Source of the DNA: Streptomyces sp. NRRL F-5122
GTDB lineage: Bacteria > Actinomycetota > Actinomycetes > Streptomycetales > Streptomycetaceae
Assembly: GCF_001507435.1 (NCBI RefSeq)
Contig: NZ_LMWH01000093.1
Location: 62,001 to 126,000, forward strand
Length of the DNA stretch: 64,000 nt
Reading direction: 5' to 3'
In this document: positions 62,565-64,000 of the stretch, in pieces
How the letters are laid out: every line of letters starts with the position of its first letter
How positions within the stretch are numbered: position 1 is the first letter of the stretch
The notes under the pieces: generated by a model
What the model saw: the letters and a program-made list of their open reading frames with translations, nothing else
The model's database searches: none
What the model was told of the DNA's origin: nothing
Position numbers and translations under genes: made by a program

Positions 62565-62876
62565 CTACGCGGCGGTCGCCGGAAGGGTACGGCCCGGTGC
62601 CCGCGGTCGCGTACGGCCCCGGGCGTCCGGGTCCCGCTGCGGCAGGAACGCCGTACGGTGCTCGCGGTCGCGGATGGCCGTGCGCACCAGGGTCGGCGGC
62701 ACGGCGGGGGCGCTGCGGGCGGCGATCAGCGCGCAGACGGCCAGAGCCGCACCGGCCGCGGCGGTCGCGGCGAAGGCGACGGCGGCGGACAGGCTGCCGG
62801 TGTCGAGGAGGGCGACCTGGAGGAGCAGGATCAGCAGCACGACGGTTGGGCGCGGATTCACCGGCATCCGGACCAT
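62565..62876 (-). CDS. Small two-span membrane protein next to yidC
   Basis: 103 aa. Two hydrophobic segments (TVVLLILLLQVALLDTGSL and AAAGAALAVCALIAA), then an Arg/Pro-rich tail. ATG 62876 has GGGAGAG 7 nt upstream. Small membrane proteins of this kind (DUF6412 as I remember it) accompany second yidC copies in Streptomyces. Probably co-transcribed with the insertase gene. Confidence 0.75.
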   Translation of the reverse strand: MVRMPVNPRPTVVLLILLLQVALLDTGSLSAAVAFAATAAAGAALAVCALIAARSAPAVPPTLVRTAIRDREHRTAFLPQRDPDARGRTRPRAPGRTLPATAA

Positions 62877-62927
62877 GGACCGCTCTCCCTCCCCGACCGC
62901 TCGCGCCGTCCCGACGGCTGGTGTCCG

Positions 62928-63461
62928 TTATACAGGCTCGGTCTCCAGCGGCTGCAGCAGCCTCTTCGGCTTCAGCAACGCACGGCTGACCGGATCGGCC
63001 GGGTCCCGGTCGAGTCCGGGTCCCGGCATCAGTTCGACGTCCGAGACCGGTACGACGGTTCCACAGGCCGGGCATTCGCCGTAGGGCCCCAGTTCCTGCT
63101 CGGTACCGCAGACGGCGTGCCGGAAGGTGCGCAGGTCCGGCTTGTTCAGGAAGTCGCGGCCCCACAGACCGAGCGCCCGCAGGGTGGGCCACAGGGCGAG
63201 GCCGCGGGCGGTCAGGACGTACTCGTCCCGCGGCGGTGACTCCTGGTAGCGGCGCTTGTCCAGGATCCCCTCGGCGGTGAGGGTCTGGAGGCGGGCGGCC
63301 AGCACGGCACGCGGAATGCCGAGATGGACGAGGAAGTCGTTGTAGCGACGCACGCCGTAGAACGCGTCACGCACGACGAGCAGCGTCCATCGCTCGCCGA
63401 CGACCTCCAGCGCACGCGCGATGGAGCACTCCTGCGTCGCGTAGTCCTTGCCAAGAGCCAT
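62928..63461 (-). CDS. HxlR-family transcriptional regulator
   Basis: 177 aa. The HxlR winged HTH is at about 10-105: CSIARALEVVGERWTLLVVRDAFYGVRRYNDF, IPRAVLAARLQTLTAEGILDKRRY. The first Cys (residue 11) is at the redox-sensing position of HxlR regulators. A C-terminal extension with CGTEQEL and CPACG suggests a metal or redox element. ATG 63461; divergent from the MFS gene across three operator-like repeats. Confidence 0.92.
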   Translation of the reverse strand: MALGKDYATQECSIARALEVVGERWTLLVVRDAFYGVRRYNDFLVHLGIPRAVLAARLQTLTAEGILDKRRYQESPPRDEYVLTARGLALWPTLRALGLWGRDFLNKPDLRTFRHAVCGTEQELGPYGECPACGTVVPVSDVELMPGPGLDRDPADPVSRALLKPKRLLQPLETEPV

Positions 63462-63492
63462 GCACTCCACTGTAGCCAGCTCCCGACCAGTT

Positions 63493-63586
63493 GGTTCGTT
63501 GACCGAATCGACTTTTCCGAAACTTGGTTCAATGACCGAACCCATGCCTGCTACGGTCATGCTCAGCAAGGTTCAGTGAACGAACC
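63493..63586. promoter_or_regulatory. Three phased 17-bp palindromic repeats between hxlR-type and MFS genes
   Basis: Repeats at 63493-63509 (GGTTCGTTGACCGAATC), 63526-63542 (GGTTCAATGACCGAACC) and 63570-63586 (GGTTCAGTGAACGAACC). Each has GGTTC and GAACC/GAATC arms around 7 nt. Centres are 33 and 44 nt apart, three and four helical turns. Likely binding sites for the HxlR protein. Confidence 0.75.
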
Positions 63587-63661
63587 TGACTGTCCAACCT
63601 CACACCGTTGAACACCTGTCGGTCGAACCCCTGAACCGACCGGCCCCGGAAAGGGCAGGCC

Positions 63662-64000
63662 ATGCCACAGCTGGAACGCACCCAACGGACCGTCGCCGCC
63701 ACCGGCACGGTCCCCGAGACGCCTCGGGCGACCCCCACCCTCGCCCTGACCAGCGCCGCCACCGCGGTGGCGCTGATGACGTACACCGCGCCGGCCGTCT
63801 CGCTTCCCGGCATCGCCGCCGATCTGCACACCGGGGTCTCCGCGCAGGCCTGGCTGCTCAACGGCACCCCCCTCGGCCTGGCCGCCCTGCTCCTGGTGGC
63901 CGGCAGCCTCGCCGACGACTACGGCCGCCGCCGGATCTTCGTGGCGGGCACGATCGCCCTCGGCATCACCACCGTGCTCGGCGGCTTCACGACGTCCACC
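63662..64000 (+). CDS. MFS transporter, DHA2/EmrB-QacA-type (3' end beyond the window)
   Basis: The first 113 residues are visible. A hydrophilic N-terminus, TM1 (LALTSAATAVALMTYTAPAV), the family A motif GSLADDYGRRR after TM2 and TM3 starting at IFVAGTIALGITTVL. ATG 63662 with AAAGGGCAGG upstream. Drug/proton antiporter-like. Expected to be controlled by the HxlR protein. Confidence 0.88.
   Translation, partial: MPQLERTQRTVAATGTVPETPRATPTLALTSAATAVALMTYTAPAVSLPGIAADLHTGVSAQAWLLNGTPLGLAALLLVAGSLADDYGRRRIFVAGTIALGITTVLGGFTTST

Overview
The window looks like a piece of a Streptomyces chromosome. GC content is very high, genes are packed with 4-nt ATGA/GTGA start-stop overlaps, GTG starts are common, and long antisense open frames lie over real genes. 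The content also fits: a CebR-type cello-oligosaccharide locus, the cslA-glxA tip-glycan locus, an AA10 LPMO, a class F sortase and NsdA-like TPR regulators. The order ehu transporter, then LPMO, SPFH protein, peptidoglycan-binding protein, cslA, glxA and GH6 enzyme matches what I remember of the S. coelicolor SCO2828-SCO2838 region. I see no integrase, transposase, CRISPR array or replication origin.

Layout, left to right. (1) 1-9.5 kb: cellobiose/cello-oligosaccharide uptake and hydrolysis. A cebE-cebF-cebG ABC importer (no ATPase; MsiK would be encoded elsewhere) is followed by a GH1 beta-glucosidase and a LacI regulator cut by the left edge. A second LacI regulator and a second GH1 enzyme read the other way. 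Three CebR-type 14-bp boxes sit upstream of the units. (2) 9.5-18.8 kb: a CBM2-GH18 chitinase-like protein, an OmpR-type two-component pair, a spermidine synthase-like protein, an NsdA-like TPR regulator, a histidine phosphatase and a PAP2 phosphatase. (3) 18.7-22.9 kb: a three-gene operon that reads as a split Dna2 (RecB/Cas4-type nuclease with four cysteines, a middle protein, an SF1 helicase). It is preceded by a DNA-damage (RecA-NDp/PafBC-type) promoter. (4) 23-31.9 kb: small conserved proteins, the first of three identical tRNA-Lys(CTT) genes, an M6-type protease, a PAS-GGDEF-EAL c-di-GMP enzyme, a luciferase-like monooxygenase, a cysteine-free Asp/Glu racemase-family protein and a D-2-hydroxyacid dehydrogenase. 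(5) 32-36 kb: an ehuBCDA-type amino-acid/ectoine ABC importer followed by an IclR regulator.

(6) 36-49.5 kb: the second tRNA-Lys, an acyl-CoA ligase with two compensating frameshifts, and then the cell-tip polysaccharide locus: an LPMO with a DasR-type site, an SPFH protein, an NlpC/P60-like peptidoglycan protein, the third tRNA-Lys, a FadR regulator, cslA-glxA, a GH6 lipoprotein and a sortase pair. CslA makes a beta-glucan at the hyphal tip; GlxA, the LPMO and the GH6 enzyme modify or cut it. (7) 49.5-57 kb: a 2-aminoethylphosphonate uptake and degradation operon (ABC importer, FAD oxidoreductase, phosphonatase-like HAD, GntR regulator) with a NagD-like HAD downstream. (8) 57-62 kb: a ROK regulator divergent from a Gfo/Idh/MocA oxidoreductase across a palindrome, then a UPF0303 protein and an FAH-family hydrolase. 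(9) 62-64 kb: a second YidC-type insertase with a small membrane protein, then an HxlR regulator divergent from an MFS exporter (cut by the right edge) across three phased 17-bp operator-like repeats.

All assignments rest on reading motifs by eye; no database search was run. Start codons were chosen from ribosome binding sites, gene overlaps and family N-termini.
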